Assembly (NCBI GenBank): GCA_017302355.1
Contig: JAFLDQ010000004.1
Span: 1 to 50,719 of the forward strand
Direction: 5' to 3'
Source: Dechloromonas sp.
Lineage (GTDB): Bacteria; Pseudomonadota; Gammaproteobacteria; Burkholderiales; Rhodocyclaceae
Length of the DNA stretch: 50,719 nucleotides
In this document: one piece after another, positions 35,989 through 44,412 of the stretch
How the letters are laid out: the number at the start of each line of letters is the position of its first letter
Position numbering within the stretch: position 1 is the stretch's first letter
The notes under the pieces: generated by a model
The model's database searches: none
Told to the model about the DNA's origin: nothing
The model's input: only the letters and a program-made list of their open reading frames with translations
Position numbers and translations under genes: made by a program

Positions 35989-38685
35989 TCAGTTCTGCAG
36001 CGCCGAGCGGATGGCCCGCGCGTTGCGCCCGATGATGTTGACGATGACCCGCTCGCCCGCCGGTGTTTGCAGGTGGTCGTGGGTGACACCGGGGTCGATG
36101 GCGTTGACGATGCGCACCGCCTGATTCATCTGCGGCTGCGCGGGTGGTACCTTCACTTCCGGCACCAGACCGCCAGCCGCAAAGGCCAGTTCGCCGCCTT
36201 TGAAGCGCGGCCCGATGGACAGGCCGTTGAGCGAATCCAGAAACGCCACGCCGACCTGACGCACGGCAGCGGCGCGCACCACGTATTCGCCTGCCGACAG
36301 CCGCGCCGGAATCGAATCGCTGGTCGCCGTGCCCGCGCCCGACACCAAGCCGCCAGTGGCGAACTTCTTCACCTTGCCCAAGAGCGCCATCACGGCGGCG
36401 ACCATCGCCACCATCGCGGCAATCGCCAGCCCCGGCCCAACGATGGGGATCGAGGCTTGCGACGCCGCCGCACCGGCACCGGCCTTGGCGGCATCCATCG
36501 ACACTTCCGCCGTGGTCTGGGCCGATTTCTGCGCGAGCGTGGTGGCGCTGGCGGCGGCATCGGCCACTTGTTCCTGCTGGATGAAGCCGAGCTTGAGCGC
36601 CAGCATCCGCGCCTGCATGGCGATCCACTGCTGGAAGGGCTGGATCACGATCTGTTGCAGGAAGGCGTCAGCCACCTGCTGGAACAGGCTGGCCATCGCA
36701 CTGCGCCAGGTCTGCGCACCGGTGATCATGCCGTTCAATGCGCTGCCAAAACTCTCGCCGATGCGGTTCCACAGCGGAGCCATCTCATCGACGACCAGCC
36801 GCGTGCGCGCCAGCTCGTTCTTCCACGCCTCGACGCGCAGCACCGCATCCGGGCCGATGGCCACCGCCGCCTGCTGCATCGCGGGCAGGAGTTGCTCCAT
36901 CTCGGTAGCCGATTGCTGTTGCAGCGTCACGATCTGCTGGCGCGCCTGCGCTTCGGTCAGCAATCCGGCCTGTTGCTGGATGCCGATGGCCTCCTGCGCA
37001 TTGCGCAGACGCTCGGTGACTTGCCGCCATTGGGCTTCCAGCGCGGCGAGGTTGGCCTGCGCCGCCTTCACGTCGATCAGCCGATCCACCAGCGACACGC
37101 CGTCGGCATCGCTTTCCGCCGCCAGCCGTGCCCGCAGATCGCGGTAGCTGCGCGCAATCGCCGCCTGCCGGTCGGCATCCGTCGCCGTGCCGGTGATCTG
37201 CGCCAGTTCCTCGTGCGCCTGCGCCAAGGCATCGGCCAGCTCGCGTTCGGCCTGCGCGGCCTTGCGGGCGTTGGCCTGCTCGATGTCGGCGCGGCGATTG
37301 TTGAGGACGATCAGTTCGGCTTCGGTCTTGGCAACCTCCGCTTGGGCCTTGAGGCGGTCGTTTTCTGACTTTCCGCCCGTGGCTGTCTGTTGGCTACGCG
37401 CCAATTCCTGCTGTTTGCGCGCGATTTCGGCATCGAGTTCTCGCTGCTCCAGCGCGGTTTTCTGCGCGTAGTAGTCGCGCACCGACACCAGACGATCTTC
37501 CAGTGCCGCGTCCAGCGCGGTTTGCTCGCGTTGCAGGTTGTCCTTGAGCAAGGCGAGTTCCGCATCCATCCGTGCTTTTAGCAGCGCGGTTTGCGCACCC
37601 GACGTGTCCTGCGCGGGCTTGGGCCGCGCCATGCGCGCCAGCAGTGACGGATCGGCCTGAATCTGCGGCGCTTTGACTTCGATGGGCTTGGGATCGAACA
37701 GGCTGTCACGGAACTCGGCCAGTTCGTCGAGGCGCTTGATCAGGCTGCCCTTGATGTCGGCGATGATGGCCTTGGCCCCGGCGGTGTTGCCCTTGAGGGC
37801 TTCGACCGCTGCCGCCACGCCCGCGCCGATGGCCTCGCCCAAGGCAACGAAGGCCTTGCCGACGGTGGCCGCGCCCAGCGCCAGGGTTTTGAGCACCAGC
37901 ACCACGCCATCGAGAATCACCCGCAGCGTGCCGCCTTCCTTGGCCGACTCGACCATGCCGCCCGCCATGTCGTTCAGTGCGGGCAGCAAGGACGCGATGA
38001 TCTGGTTGCCGATGCTGGTGCTGGCGAGTTTCAGCTTGTCGAGCGCGTCGTTGAACGCGCCTGCCTGCGCGGCGGTTTCCCCGCTCATCTGCACGCCCAA
38101 TGCCTGCATCTCGGCGGACAGTTCGTTGATGCCATCGCGTCCCTGATTGAGGAACGGGATCAGCTCCGCGCCGGACTTGCCGAACAGTTGCACCGCCAGC
38201 GCGGTTTTTTCCGCGCCATCGGGCATGGTCTTGAAGCGCTCGGCCAGATCCAGCAGCACCTGATCGGTGCCGCGCAGCGTGCCGTCCTGATTCTTGAACT
38301 CGACGCCAATCGTCTTGAAGGTGCGCGCGGCTTCCTCGCCGCCGGTGGCCGCATCGACCATCGTGGTGGAGAGCTTGCGCAACCCCTTCTCGAACGATTC
38401 GCCCGAAACTCCGGACTGCTCCGCTGCCGGTTTCCACACCGACAAAGTCTCGACACTGACGCCGACGCGCTGCGACATCTCATCCAGCGCGTCGCCAGTG
38501 TTGATGGCCGACTTCACCATCGCGGTCAGACCTGCCACCGACACGGCCACGCCGAGGTTGGCCAGCACGCCGTTGACGCTCTTGGCGGTGTCCGTGAGTC
38601 CGCCCAGTCCGCGTTTGATCGAGTCGAAGGCGGCCTTGGTCTGGTCGACGGCACTGATCAGGATTTGGGCACGATTGCTTGCCAT
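35989..38685 (-). CDS. Tail length tape-measure protein
   Basis: 898 residues, the longest phage gene here, which fits its role. The N-terminal segment (IDQTKAAFD-type helix; GLGGLTDTAKSVNGVLANLG) and MAGMVESAKEGGT-like stretches are typical, followed by a very long coiled coil rich in Ala, Gln, Glu and Arg (about 370-600). Near the C-terminus is a hydrophobic segment (GPGLAIAAMVAMVAAVMALL) and the familiar GGLVSGAGTATSDSIPARLS, SAGEYVVRAAAVRQVG. It sets tail length and enters the host membrane at injection. It overlaps the DUF6441 gene by one base. Confidence 0.9.
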   Translation of the reverse strand: MASNRAQILISAVDQTKAAFDSIKRGLGGLTDTAKSVNGVLANLGVAVSVAGLTAMVKSAINTGDALDEMSQRVGVSVETLSVWKPAAEQSGVSGESFEKGLRKLSTTMVDAATGGEEAARTFKTIGVEFKNQDGTLRGTDQVLLDLAERFKTMPDGAEKTALAVQLFGKSGAELIPFLNQGRDGINELSAEMQALGVQMSGETAAQAGAFNDALDKLKLASTSIGNQIIASLLPALNDMAGGMVESAKEGGTLRVILDGVVLVLKTLALGAATVGKAFVALGEAIGAGVAAAVEALKGNTAGAKAIIADIKGSLIKRLDELAEFRDSLFDPKPIEVKAPQIQADPSLLARMARPKPAQDTSGAQTALLKARMDAELALLKDNLQREQTALDAALEDRLVSVRDYYAQKTALEQRELDAEIARKQQELARSQQTATGGKSENDRLKAQAEVAKTEAELIVLNNRRADIEQANARKAAQAERELADALAQAHEELAQITGTATDADRQAAIARSYRDLRARLAAESDADGVSLVDRLIDVKAAQANLAALEAQWRQVTERLRNAQEAIGIQQQAGLLTEAQARQQIVTLQQQSATEMEQLLPAMQQAAVAIGPDAVLRVEAWKNELARTRLVVDEMAPLWNRIGESFGSALNGMITGAQTWRSAMASLFQQVADAFLQQIVIQPFQQWIAMQARMLALKLGFIQQEQVADAAASATTLAQKSAQTTAEVSMDAAKAGAGAAASQASIPIVGPGLAIAAMVAMVAAVMALLGKVKKFATGGLVSGAGTATSDSIPARLSAGEYVVRAAAVRQVGVAFLDSLNGLSIGPRFKGGELAFAAGGLVPEVKVPPAQPQMNQAVRIVNAIDPGVTHDHLQTPAGERVIVNIIGRNARAIRSALQN

Positions 38686-39338
38686 CAGACTTTGTCCAGT
38701 TCTTGTTGAATCGCCCGCGCCAAGGCAGGCAGCGCACGTTGCACGCCGCCCGCCAGATTCAGCCGCCGTTTGAGATCGACGCGCTTGACCAGTACGGCGA
38801 TGGGGATTTCCTGTCCGCGCTTGATCTGCTTCGCACCAGAGCGCCCGCGCTCGGCGCGCTTGAAGCGGCCCAGCTGCGAGGCGTTCTCTTTGATGTTCTC
38901 GGCCATCAGCAGCACGCGGCCGTTCTTCTCGATGAAGAAGGCATTGCCAGAGCGCATCAGGCCGTCAATGACCGCCTTGAAGCGCTTGGGGCCGATGCGC
39001 CCGGGCAGCAGAGGTATCAGCAAATTGCCGCTCACCGTGCCGCCTTTCTCATGCAGACCGAGCCAAGGAATCTTGCTGCCCACCAGCAAGGCGGGCAGCG
39101 AGTTGGGCAAATGAGCGGGCTTCTTGTCGAACACATTCACGCCCATCGAGGAGATGAAGCTGTTGCGCTTGACGGTGAAGGCACTGCGCATTTCAGCGCG
39201 TGCTGCATCACGCACCTCACGTCCGCCAGACTGCATGCCTTTGGCGACCGCAGTGTGGACGGCACGTCGCCGCTCGCTGCTCCACGCCGCCAACTGGCGC
39301 GGATCGAGCAGGCCGGTGGTGGTGAGTGACAGGCGCAC
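38685..39338 (-). CDS. DUF6441-like phage tail protein
   Basis: 217 residues from a GTG at 39338 with AAGGAA about 12 bases upstream. It is basic and begins MRLSLTTTGLLDPRQLAAW, then a helix VHTAVAKGMQSGGREVRDAA. Its middle has NVFDKKPAHLPNSLPALLVG and LGLHEKGGTVSGNLLIPLLP. The family is found between chaperone and tape-measure genes in siphophages of Pseudomonadota and is thought to be part of tail assembly. It sits in just that place. Confidence 0.75.
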   Translation of the reverse strand: MRLSLTTTGLLDPRQLAAWSSERRRAVHTAVAKGMQSGGREVRDAARAEMRSAFTVKRNSFISSMGVNVFDKKPAHLPNSLPALLVGSKIPWLGLHEKGGTVSGNLLIPLLPGRIGPKRFKAVIDGLMRSGNAFFIEKNGRVLLMAENIKENASQLGRFKRAERGRSGAKQIKRGQEIPIAVLVKRVDLKRRLNLAGGVQRALPALARAIQQELDKV

Positions 39339-39344
39339 GATGCG

Positions 39345-39919
39345 TTATTCCTTCAGAGGATCGCGTTGCAGTTGTTCGATGGAACGCTTTTCGCCCTGCG
39401 CGGCGACAGCGACCACGCCGACGAGTTGCGCCAGACGCTGGCGTTCCAATTCCCCTTCGATGCGCAGAAAGGCCAAGGCCTGCGGCACGCTGTAGCCGAG
39501 TACGGCGTGCAGGGCGTGCCCGGCGTGGATCAGGCGGGCGACGGCGCAGTCCCAAGCGTGCGGATCAGCGGAGCCAGCTGATCTGCCGAGCGGGCGATGC
39601 CTGGCACCACTCGGCGCACGAAAAAATCCGCGTTCACCTCGAACACGGCGGCGGCCAGTTGCACGGCATCGTCCAGCGACAGATCGTCGATCCATGCCCG
39701 CTCGCGCCGGGTGGTGAGCGCGAGCAGTTCCAGTACGCCGTTGCCGTGGCGGGCCAGCAAGTCCAGCCAGTCGGGTTCGGCACTGATGGCGTCGGCAAAG
39801 GGCTGCACCACGGCCAGGAGGCGCGGCAGCTCGCCCAGACGCACCGGCGTCAATTCCAGTACGCCGCAGGCAAGCTGCACCACCACCGGCGCAGGCGGAA
39901 AGGTTTGGAAGTCGGTCAT
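39345..39919 (-). CDS. Tail assembly chaperone, -1 frameshifted long form (G-T like)
   Basis: The reading frame begins at ATG 39919 and shifts -1 at 39620-39626 into the frame that stops at 39345. This gives 100 residues of the short form plus about 91 more, starting RAPSGARHRPLG and ending GEKRSIEQLQRDPLKE. The downstream frame holds a sensible helical segment (WDCAVARLIHAGHALHAVLG, then RIEGELERQRLAQLV) and lacks its own good start site. Lambda and many siphophages make such G and G-T proteins in fixed ratio to guide tail-tube assembly around the tape measure, which follows immediately here. Confidence 0.8.
39530..39919 (-). CDS. Tail assembly chaperone, short form (G like)
   Basis: 129 residues from ATG 39919, which has GGAG 9 nt upstream. 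A GTG at 39946 that overlaps the tail-tube stop would add nine residues. The protein reads FQTFPPAPVVVQLACGVLEL, then RLGELPRLLAVVQPFADAIS, then VFEVNADFFVRRVVPGIARS, helical and acidic as expected for gpG-type chaperones. It lies between the tail-tube gene and the tape-measure region. The slippery heptamer is within the codons for Phe-Phe near residue 99-100, so most ribosomes should finish this short form and a minority make the longer one. Confidence 0.85.
   Translation of the reverse strand: MTDFQTFPPAPVVVQLACGVLELTPVRLGELPRLLAVVQPFADAISAEPDWLDLLARHGNGVLELLALTTRRERAWIDDLSLDDAVQLAAAVFEVNADFFVRRVVPGIARSADQLAPLIRTLGTAPSPA
39620..39626 (-). promoter_or_regulatory. Programmed -1 frameshift slippery heptamer TTTTTTC
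   Basis: On the minus strand the zero-frame codons read GAT TTT TTC, so T TTT TTC fits the X XXY YYZ rule exactly (plus strand: gaaaaaa at 39620-39626). A slip of one base backward enters the frame that ends at 39345. The position in the tail chaperone gene is where lambda and other siphophages shift. Confidence 0.85.
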
Positions 39920-39942
39920 CGTCGCCATCTCCGCGTAGGTCG

Positions 39943-40689
39943 TCACAGCAGCACCAGACGACCGAACTGGCCGAGATCGCCGCCGACCGGCTTGGTCAAA
40001 TCGGCCAGCACCTGACCCGACAGCTCGAACTTCAGCAGTTCATCCGTGATGATCGACAGCTCCTTGGCCGGGTTGATGGCCACTCGGTAAAGATCGATCA
40101 CCACCTCGCGGTTGCCGTCGGCGGTGTTCAAACCTTCGAAACGAATCCAGCGCTCGGGCAGCGGCTGGGTGAACATCGCCGTGCTCTGTGCTGCGCCGTA
40201 GGCGTAATCGACCGTGAAGGGTTCGGTGTACGGGCCGCCGGTGGTGGCATCCAGAATCACCAGCGAGCCGTGCTTGGCGTTGACGCTGTATTGGGTGTCA
40301 GGCAGCAGGTTGGCATCCGCATCCTGGATCTGGACGGCAGAGACGTTTTGCAGCGCCAGCGGATACAGGCTGCCGGGCGTGACCGGATTGGGCAGCAGTT
40401 CGCCGGTGACCGTGCCGGGCGTGATCGTGGTCGTCGTGCCGTAGAGCGCCAGCGCCAGATTGGTGGCGATCAGTTCTTCCAGTGTGCAGGCGAATTCGCC
40501 TTTCTTGGTCTTGATCAACTGCAGGTCGGTCAGGCGCTGGCCCGACTGCGCTTCCTGATGCTCGATGGTGTCCACCGACAGCGACACCTTCAGTTCGGGC
40601 ACGTTGCCGACGAAGGTCAGTCCGGCCGGGTTGCCGAGTTCATCGCGCGCACCGATGTAGACGCGGCCTTGTCCGGAAAAGTAAGCCAT
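39943..40689 (-). CDS. Major tail tube protein (gpV-like)
   Basis: 248 residues from ATG 40689, which has GGAG just upstream. It starts MAYFSGQGRVYIGARDELGN and goes on with VPELKVSLSVDTIEHQEAQS, RLTDLQLIKTKKGEFACTLE and a closing VIDLYRVAINPAKELSIITD. These are features of siphophage tail-tube proteins, which stack in hexameric rings. It lies between the small DUF7210-like gene and the chaperone, as expected. Its end overlaps the chaperone's upstream GTG. Confidence 0.88.
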   Translation of the reverse strand: MAYFSGQGRVYIGARDELGNPAGLTFVGNVPELKVSLSVDTIEHQEAQSGQRLTDLQLIKTKKGEFACTLEELIATNLALALYGTTTTITPGTVTGELLPNPVTPGSLYPLALQNVSAVQIQDADANLLPDTQYSVNAKHGSLVILDATTGGPYTEPFTVDYAYGAAQSTAMFTQPLPERWIRFEGLNTADGNREVVIDLYRVAINPAKELSIITDELLKFELSGQVLADLTKPVGGDLGQFGRLVLL

Positions 40690-40691
40690 GG

Positions 40692-40895
40692 TCAGTCTCC
40701 TTGAGTGGCTGCCGTTGTGGAAACACCGGACGTGGCATCGCGGCGATTGGGTTTGTTGTCCGCAACAGGGGCAGCCGTTTTGGCGACGCCCTGCGCGATC
40801 AGCCAGCGGGCGCTGGTGTCATTGAGTTCAAGGCGGTCGCCCACGGCGAGGCGTTTGCCTGCGTGGGTGTGCGGTTTCAGCAATTCGATGTGCAT
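40692..40895 (-). CDS. Small DUF7210-like phage protein
   Basis: 67 residues from ATG 40895. It begins MHIELLKPHTHAGKRLAVGD, then LELNDTSARWLIAQGVAKTA, and ends with a Thr/Ala-rich tail. This 'LLKPHTHAGK ... GD' motif is shared by a family of small proteins between tail-terminator and tail-tube genes. Its task is unknown. It is spaced 7 bases from its upstream neighbour and 2 bases from the tail tube gene, so it belongs to the same transcript. Confidence 0.75.
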   Translation of the reverse strand: MHIELLKPHTHAGKRLAVGDRLELNDTSARWLIAQGVAKTAAPVADNKPNRRDATSGVSTTAATQGD

Positions 40896-40902
40896 GGAAA
40901 GT

Positions 40903-41328
40903 TCATCCTGTTTGGGTGAGATCGAGGGCGTGGGTGCGGTAGCGGACTTCGTAACGGGCGGGCAGTAGGACGGCACCGGCATCGGCGTCGTCGACCTCCC
41001 ATTCGCAGTCGATTTCGCGCACGGCAATCGCAAGGCCAGAGAGATTCGAGTCGGCCAGCAAGGCCGCGTGCGCCGCCACCAGCGCGAGATCAGCCACGTC
41101 GAAGGCGTCCGTCCCACGCGCCACCACGGCGAGCCGGACGATCAACAGCCGGTCGACGAGGTGGTTGGCGTGGGCGGTGATGCTGTCGCCGTCGACGAAC
41201 AGCAGCAGTGCGGGACTGGCTTCGCGGGTGACCGGCAGGGCAGGCATGCGCAGCACCGGGATCGGTGCAATGGCAGATGACAGGCGCGCGACCACTTCCC
41301 GCAAGACGCGCTCGCGGACGGAGTTCAT
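40903..41328 (-). CDS. Probable tail terminator protein (U-like)
   Basis: 141 residues from ATG 41328. The protein reads NSVRERVLREVVARLSSAIA, then VTREASPALLLFVDGDSITA, then VDRLLIVRLAVVARGTDAFD, a pattern of alternating strands and helix. Size and position between a head-tail connector and the tail tube match the lambda U-type terminator, which caps the tail and joins it to the head. The assignment is mostly positional. Confidence 0.65.
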   Translation of the reverse strand: MNSVRERVLREVVARLSSAIAPIPVLRMPALPVTREASPALLLFVDGDSITAHANHLVDRLLIVRLAVVARGTDAFDVADLALVAAHAALLADSNLSGLAIAVREIDCEWEVDDADAGAVLLPARYEVRYRTHALDLTQTG

Positions 41329-41338
41329 CGGGGAATCC

Positions 41339-41620
41339 TCAGAGTTGGGAAAGCGACGCGCGACGCTCGAAGCCGTCGCCGATGGCACGCACGTCGCGCA
41401 CCTGATAGGCCGTGCCCGCAATCTCGACGGTGTCGCCAGCGGCCAGCGTCAGCCACGCTGCCGGATAGGCGAGCTGGTAGTCGCGTGACAGCGCGAAACC
41501 ATCGAGCACGGTTTCATCCGGCGCACGAAAGCCGCAATGCACCACCGCGCCGCCCGCCACCGTGACAGCGGTGAGCAGTCCGGCGTTGCGGGCCGCTTCG
41601 TAGAACGTCGCGACGTCCAT
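41339..41620 (-). CDS. Head-tail joining protein (FII-like), small
   Basis: 93 residues from ATG 41620, which overlaps the capsid stop (ATGA). It reads MDVATFYEAARNAGLLTAVT, then VVHCGFRAPDETVLDGFALS, then ITLAAGDTVEIA-like strands (LAAGDTVEIAGTAYQVRDV). This is typical of FII-like connector proteins that dock the tail. It sits between capsid and tail-terminator genes, where such proteins are encoded. Confidence 0.75.
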   Translation of the reverse strand: MDVATFYEAARNAGLLTAVTVAGGAVVHCGFRAPDETVLDGFALSRDYQLAYPAAWLTLAAGDTVEIAGTAYQVRDVRAIGDGFERRASLSQL

Positions 41621-42642
41621 CAGGCCGAGGTCAGCTTGATCAGCACACCGGGGCGATGGCACATCGGCAGCGGATTGCTCTGCGTGTGCAGATCGGTGCC
41701 CCGGTCGAACTTGCGCGGCTCCTGCTTGGCATACAGCGGCTGGCCGATGGTGTTCACCGTTTCGTTGAAGTCCGCCGGAGCGAAGTACGTGGCGAAGGTG
41801 TCCACCGTGCCCAGCGGGAAGGCATGTGCCTCCCCGGCGGCAATGAAACGGCGTGTATCGAGCGTGCCATCGTCCGTCACATAGGACGCTTGCCCCCGGT
41901 ATTCCTCGAAGGTGATGCCGCTGTAGTTGAAACCGGCGCGCATGTCGTTGATCAGCACCGCACCCTGCTGCCAGTTCTGGTAGGCGGTCTTGACCTCCTT
42001 GTGGGTCACGAGCGCACGGAAGAATTCCGGTGAGCAAAGGACGTGGATGCCGGTCGAGAACTCTCCCTTCAAGCCTTCGTCCATCAGCCCCACCAAGGTC
42101 AGGCAGGCGCTTTTGAGCTGGCCGTTGTCGGTGGTCGTGGAGAACTCGAAAGGGACAGACTGCGGCGTGATCTGAAACTCGGTGAACAGATCGACCAGCG
42201 GGCTGCCATCGGCATCGAGGATCATGCCCTTGAGCGCGCCCATGCGCAGATGCTCCAGGGTAATCGCGTGCTTGTTGCGCATCGTCTCCAGATGACGCGC
42301 CATCACGCCGCCGATGGCCTCCATCTCGGTTTCCGAGCCGAAGGCGCGCAGGCCTTGCACTTCTTCCGGCAGCACCACGTCATCGTGCGGGATGTGCGGA
42401 ATCACGAAGGAACGCAGCTTGCGCTGGCCACGCTCGCCCACGGTGCCGGGTGAACCCGGCGCACGCGTCGGCAACAGATTCAGGCGACCGGCAAACTCCT
42501 CGACGATGATCTGCCGGGTGCGTACCGGTTTGGCCGGGAACAGGTTCAACTGCTCCAGCCGCCCGTAGCGGTTGGGCAGCAGGTTGATGGCGGCGGTGAG
42601 GCTGGCCATCGAGAAGCCGGGGTTTTCAAAGGGGTTTTGCAT
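41620..42642 (-). CDS. Major capsid protein (gpE-like)
   Basis: 340 residues, close to lambda E. It starts MQNPFENPGFSMASLTAAIN, followed by FPAKPVRTRQIIVEEFAGRL, a middle PFEFSTTTDNGQLKSACLTL, and CSPEFFRALVTHKEVKTAYQ. The end has PLPMCHRPGVLIKLTSA. All are landmarks of the phage_cap_E family with the HK97-like fold. The ribosome site GGAG lies 7 bases upstream, preceded by a strong hairpin and T-run. The gene directly overlaps the joining protein gene. Confidence 0.92.
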   Translation of the reverse strand: MQNPFENPGFSMASLTAAINLLPNRYGRLEQLNLFPAKPVRTRQIIVEEFAGRLNLLPTRAPGSPGTVGERGQRKLRSFVIPHIPHDDVVLPEEVQGLRAFGSETEMEAIGGVMARHLETMRNKHAITLEHLRMGALKGMILDADGSPLVDLFTEFQITPQSVPFEFSTTTDNGQLKSACLTLVGLMDEGLKGEFSTGIHVLCSPEFFRALVTHKEVKTAYQNWQQGAVLINDMRAGFNYSGITFEEYRGQASYVTDDGTLDTRRFIAAGEAHAFPLGTVDTFATYFAPADFNETVNTIGQPLYAKQEPRKFDRGTDLHTQSNPLPMCHRPGVLIKLTSA

Positions 42643-42663
42643 TTGGGTTCTCCAAAAATGACG

Positions 42664-42684
42664 AAACCCGCCAGCGGCGGGTTT
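42664..42684 (-). promoter_or_regulatory. Hairpin leader before the capsid gene
   Basis: AAACCCGCC (42664-42672) and GGCGGGTTT (42676-42684) form a 9-bp stem with a 3-nt loop between the decoration and capsid genes. On the minus strand it is followed by CGTCATTTTTGGAGAACCC and the capsid ATG. It could be a leaky terminator, an RNase-resistant 5' end for abundant capsid mRNA, or both. The plus strand would read the stem then TTTTT. Confidence 0.6.
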
Positions 42685-42710
42685 TTGCGGGGATGAGGTG
42701 ATGCGTTGGC

Positions 42711-43088
42711 TCAGGCGCTATCGCGCACCAGCACGCCGAGGAAAGTCAGATGCGCTTCGGCGGCGGCTTTCTGCGTGGGCGTGATGCCGGTCGGCCAGAT
42801 GAGCGCGCCGCGCGCGACGATGGCGTGGCGGGCAATCAGGATCGCGTCGTCGCGGTCGATCAGCGTGGCGTCCACGTCGTTACCGAGCACACCGATGGCG
42901 ATTTCGCTGCCGTCGGATGCACCGGGATCGAAGGCTTTGAGCTTGGCCGTGGCGGTGTCGCGGCCCACCACGGTGCCGAGGGCGAGGTTCTGCGCGGCGG
43001 CGACGGTGTTGGTTTCACGCGAGTAGAGATTCGGCGCTTCGTACTTGAGCACGTCACCGAGGTTCTTGGGCTGGGCAATGGCAGTCAT
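42711..43088 (-). CDS. Head decoration protein (gpD-like)
   Basis: 125 residues. It begins MTAIAQPKNLGDVLKYEAPN, then YSRETNTVAAAQNLALGTVV, IDRDDAILIARHAIVARGAL and the family end LTFLGVLVRDSA. These match head decoration proteins of the lambda D group, which trimerise on the expanded capsid and hold it against DNA pressure. It lies between the protease/scaffold and capsid genes, the usual order, and begins 4 bases after the protease stop. Confidence 0.9.
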   Translation of the reverse strand: MTAIAQPKNLGDVLKYEAPNLYSRETNTVAAAQNLALGTVVGRDTATAKLKAFDPGASDGSEIAIGVLGNDVDATLIDRDDAILIARHAIVARGALIWPTGITPTQKAAAEAHLTFLGVLVRDSA

Positions 43089-43091
43089 GGC

Positions 43092-43481
43092 TTACTCCTT
43101 GTGGGCGAGTTTCTTGGCGGCGGCCACCACCGGGCTGTGCTCGGGACGCAGCGACGTCCCGGCTTCGGCGGTGATGCGCGAGGCGATTTCGGGCTGCTCG
43201 GCGCGGGCGTCGAGCAAGGCGCGGCGCACCTGCGCTTCGGACAGACCAGCAGTAAGGAATTCCGCCGTGCGCTGTGGCTGCCCGGCGATCAGGCAGAGTT
43301 CGGCGATGCCTTGCGCCTGGCCGAGGCCGCTGGCGCGCGCGTGGGCCAGCGCAGCGCTGGTGGCAGGCGTCGGCGTCGGATTGGCTTCGGGGTGTGGCTG
43401 ATCGTCCTGCGGGGCGGGATCGACAGGATCGAGCGTGTCTTCGTGGTGTGGATCGTGTTGCGGGTCGTTGTCGGTGATCAT
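43092..43481 (-). CDS. Nested head scaffold protein (Nu3-like), in frame with the protease
   Basis: 129 residues from an internal ATG at 43481, which has CTGGAG 6 nt upstream followed by AACCCC. Its protein starts MITDNDPQHDPHHEDTLDPV and ends in the helical QRTAEFLTAGLSEAQVRRAL and AAKKLAHKE. In lambda, Nu3 starts inside C in the same way and forms the internal scaffold of the prohead. The match is by design and by ribosome site. Confidence 0.75.
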   Translation of the reverse strand: MITDNDPQHDPHHEDTLDPVDPAPQDDQPHPEANPTPTPATSAALAHARASGLGQAQGIAELCLIAGQPQRTAEFLTAGLSEAQVRRALLDARAEQPEIASRITAEAGTSLRPEHSPVVAAAKKLAHKE

Positions 43482-44411
43482 GGGGTTCTCCAGGGTGATG
43501 AAACGGTTTCGGATCAGGGCGGTGGATGGGTTTGCTGGCGAGGCGCGCGCCAGTCCCGGCTGCACCAAGCGGCGTTGCGATGCCAGCGCTTCGGCAAATT
43601 CGGTGAGCACCTGATCGAGCGGCAACACCGCATCGGCAAGGCCCGCTGCCACCGCCTGATCGCCGTGGAACATAGCGGCTTCGGTGGCGCGCACAGCGTC
43701 TGCATCGAGGCCACGCATCGTGGCGACCTGATTCACGAACAGGTCGTAGAGCCGATCCACTTCGGTTTGCAGCACCGTGCCGGCCTGCGGACTCAAGGGT
43801 TCGTGCGGTGAGAAATCGTTCTTGTGGTCACCGGCGTAGACGGCGGTGTAGGAAATGCCGTCCTTGGCGTCCTTTACCGACTGGTCGACGTGCAGCGCGA
43901 TTACGCCAATCGAGCCGACACCGCCGGTTTGCGACAACGTCAGGCGCTGGCAGGCAGCGGCGATGGCATAGGCCGCCGAGTACGCGGCATCGTTGGCGTG
44001 CGCCCAGATCGGCTTGATGGCGCTGGCGGCGCGGATGCGCTGCGCCAGTTCGAATACGCCACCGGCCTCGCCGCCGGGCGAGTCCAGATCGAGCAGGATG
44101 CCGCCGATCTGCGGGTCGGCCAGTGCGGCATCCAGCCGGTCGTCGATCTCGTCGTAGGACATGAGGCCGGACGCGGCCTCGATGCCCATCGCCCGTTTGA
44201 CCAGCGTGCCCACCACCGGGATCACGGCGATGCCCGTCTGCGCTGATTGAACTGGATGACGTGGGGCAGGCAGCGCCATGTCCAGATCGGGCAGGCTCTG
44301 GTGGTGCAAGCCAATGCGCGAACCCAGCACCGACAGGATCACGTCGAGTTTGGGGCGCGCGATGAGCAGCGGCGTGCCGTAGAGGCGCGACGCCAGATGG
44401 ATGAGGGTCAT
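43092..44411 (-). CDS. S49-family head maturation protease with C-terminal scaffold (C-like)
   Basis: 439 residues from ATG 44411. The S49 protease lies in the first 250: DLDSPGGEAGGVFELAQRI near 108-126, then AAYSAAYAIAAACQRL with the likely nucleophile at Ser145, GGVGSIGVIALHVD near 163-176, and VYAGDHKNDFSP with the likely base at Lys197. After about 310 the protein becomes acidic and Pro-rich (DTLDPVDPAPQDDQPHPEAN) and then helical, the part that serves as scaffold. As with lambda C/Nu3, it cuts scaffold and portal tails during head assembly. An internal start gives the scaffold alone. Confidence 0.9.
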   Translation of the reverse strand: MTLIHLASRLYGTPLLIARPKLDVILSVLGSRIGLHHQSLPDLDMALPAPRHPVQSAQTGIAVIPVVGTLVKRAMGIEAASGLMSYDEIDDRLDAALADPQIGGILLDLDSPGGEAGGVFELAQRIRAASAIKPIWAHANDAAYSAAYAIAAACQRLTLSQTGGVGSIGVIALHVDQSVKDAKDGISYTAVYAGDHKNDFSPHEPLSPQAGTVLQTEVDRLYDLFVNQVATMRGLDADAVRATEAAMFHGDQAVAAGLADAVLPLDQVLTEFAEALASQRRLVQPGLARASPANPSTALIRNRFITLENPMITDNDPQHDPHHEDTLDPVDPAPQDDQPHPEANPTPTPATSAALAHARASGLGQAQGIAELCLIAGQPQRTAEFLTAGLSEAQVRRALLDARAEQPEIASRITAEAGTSLRPEHSPVVAAAKKLAHKE

Positions 44412-44412
44412 A

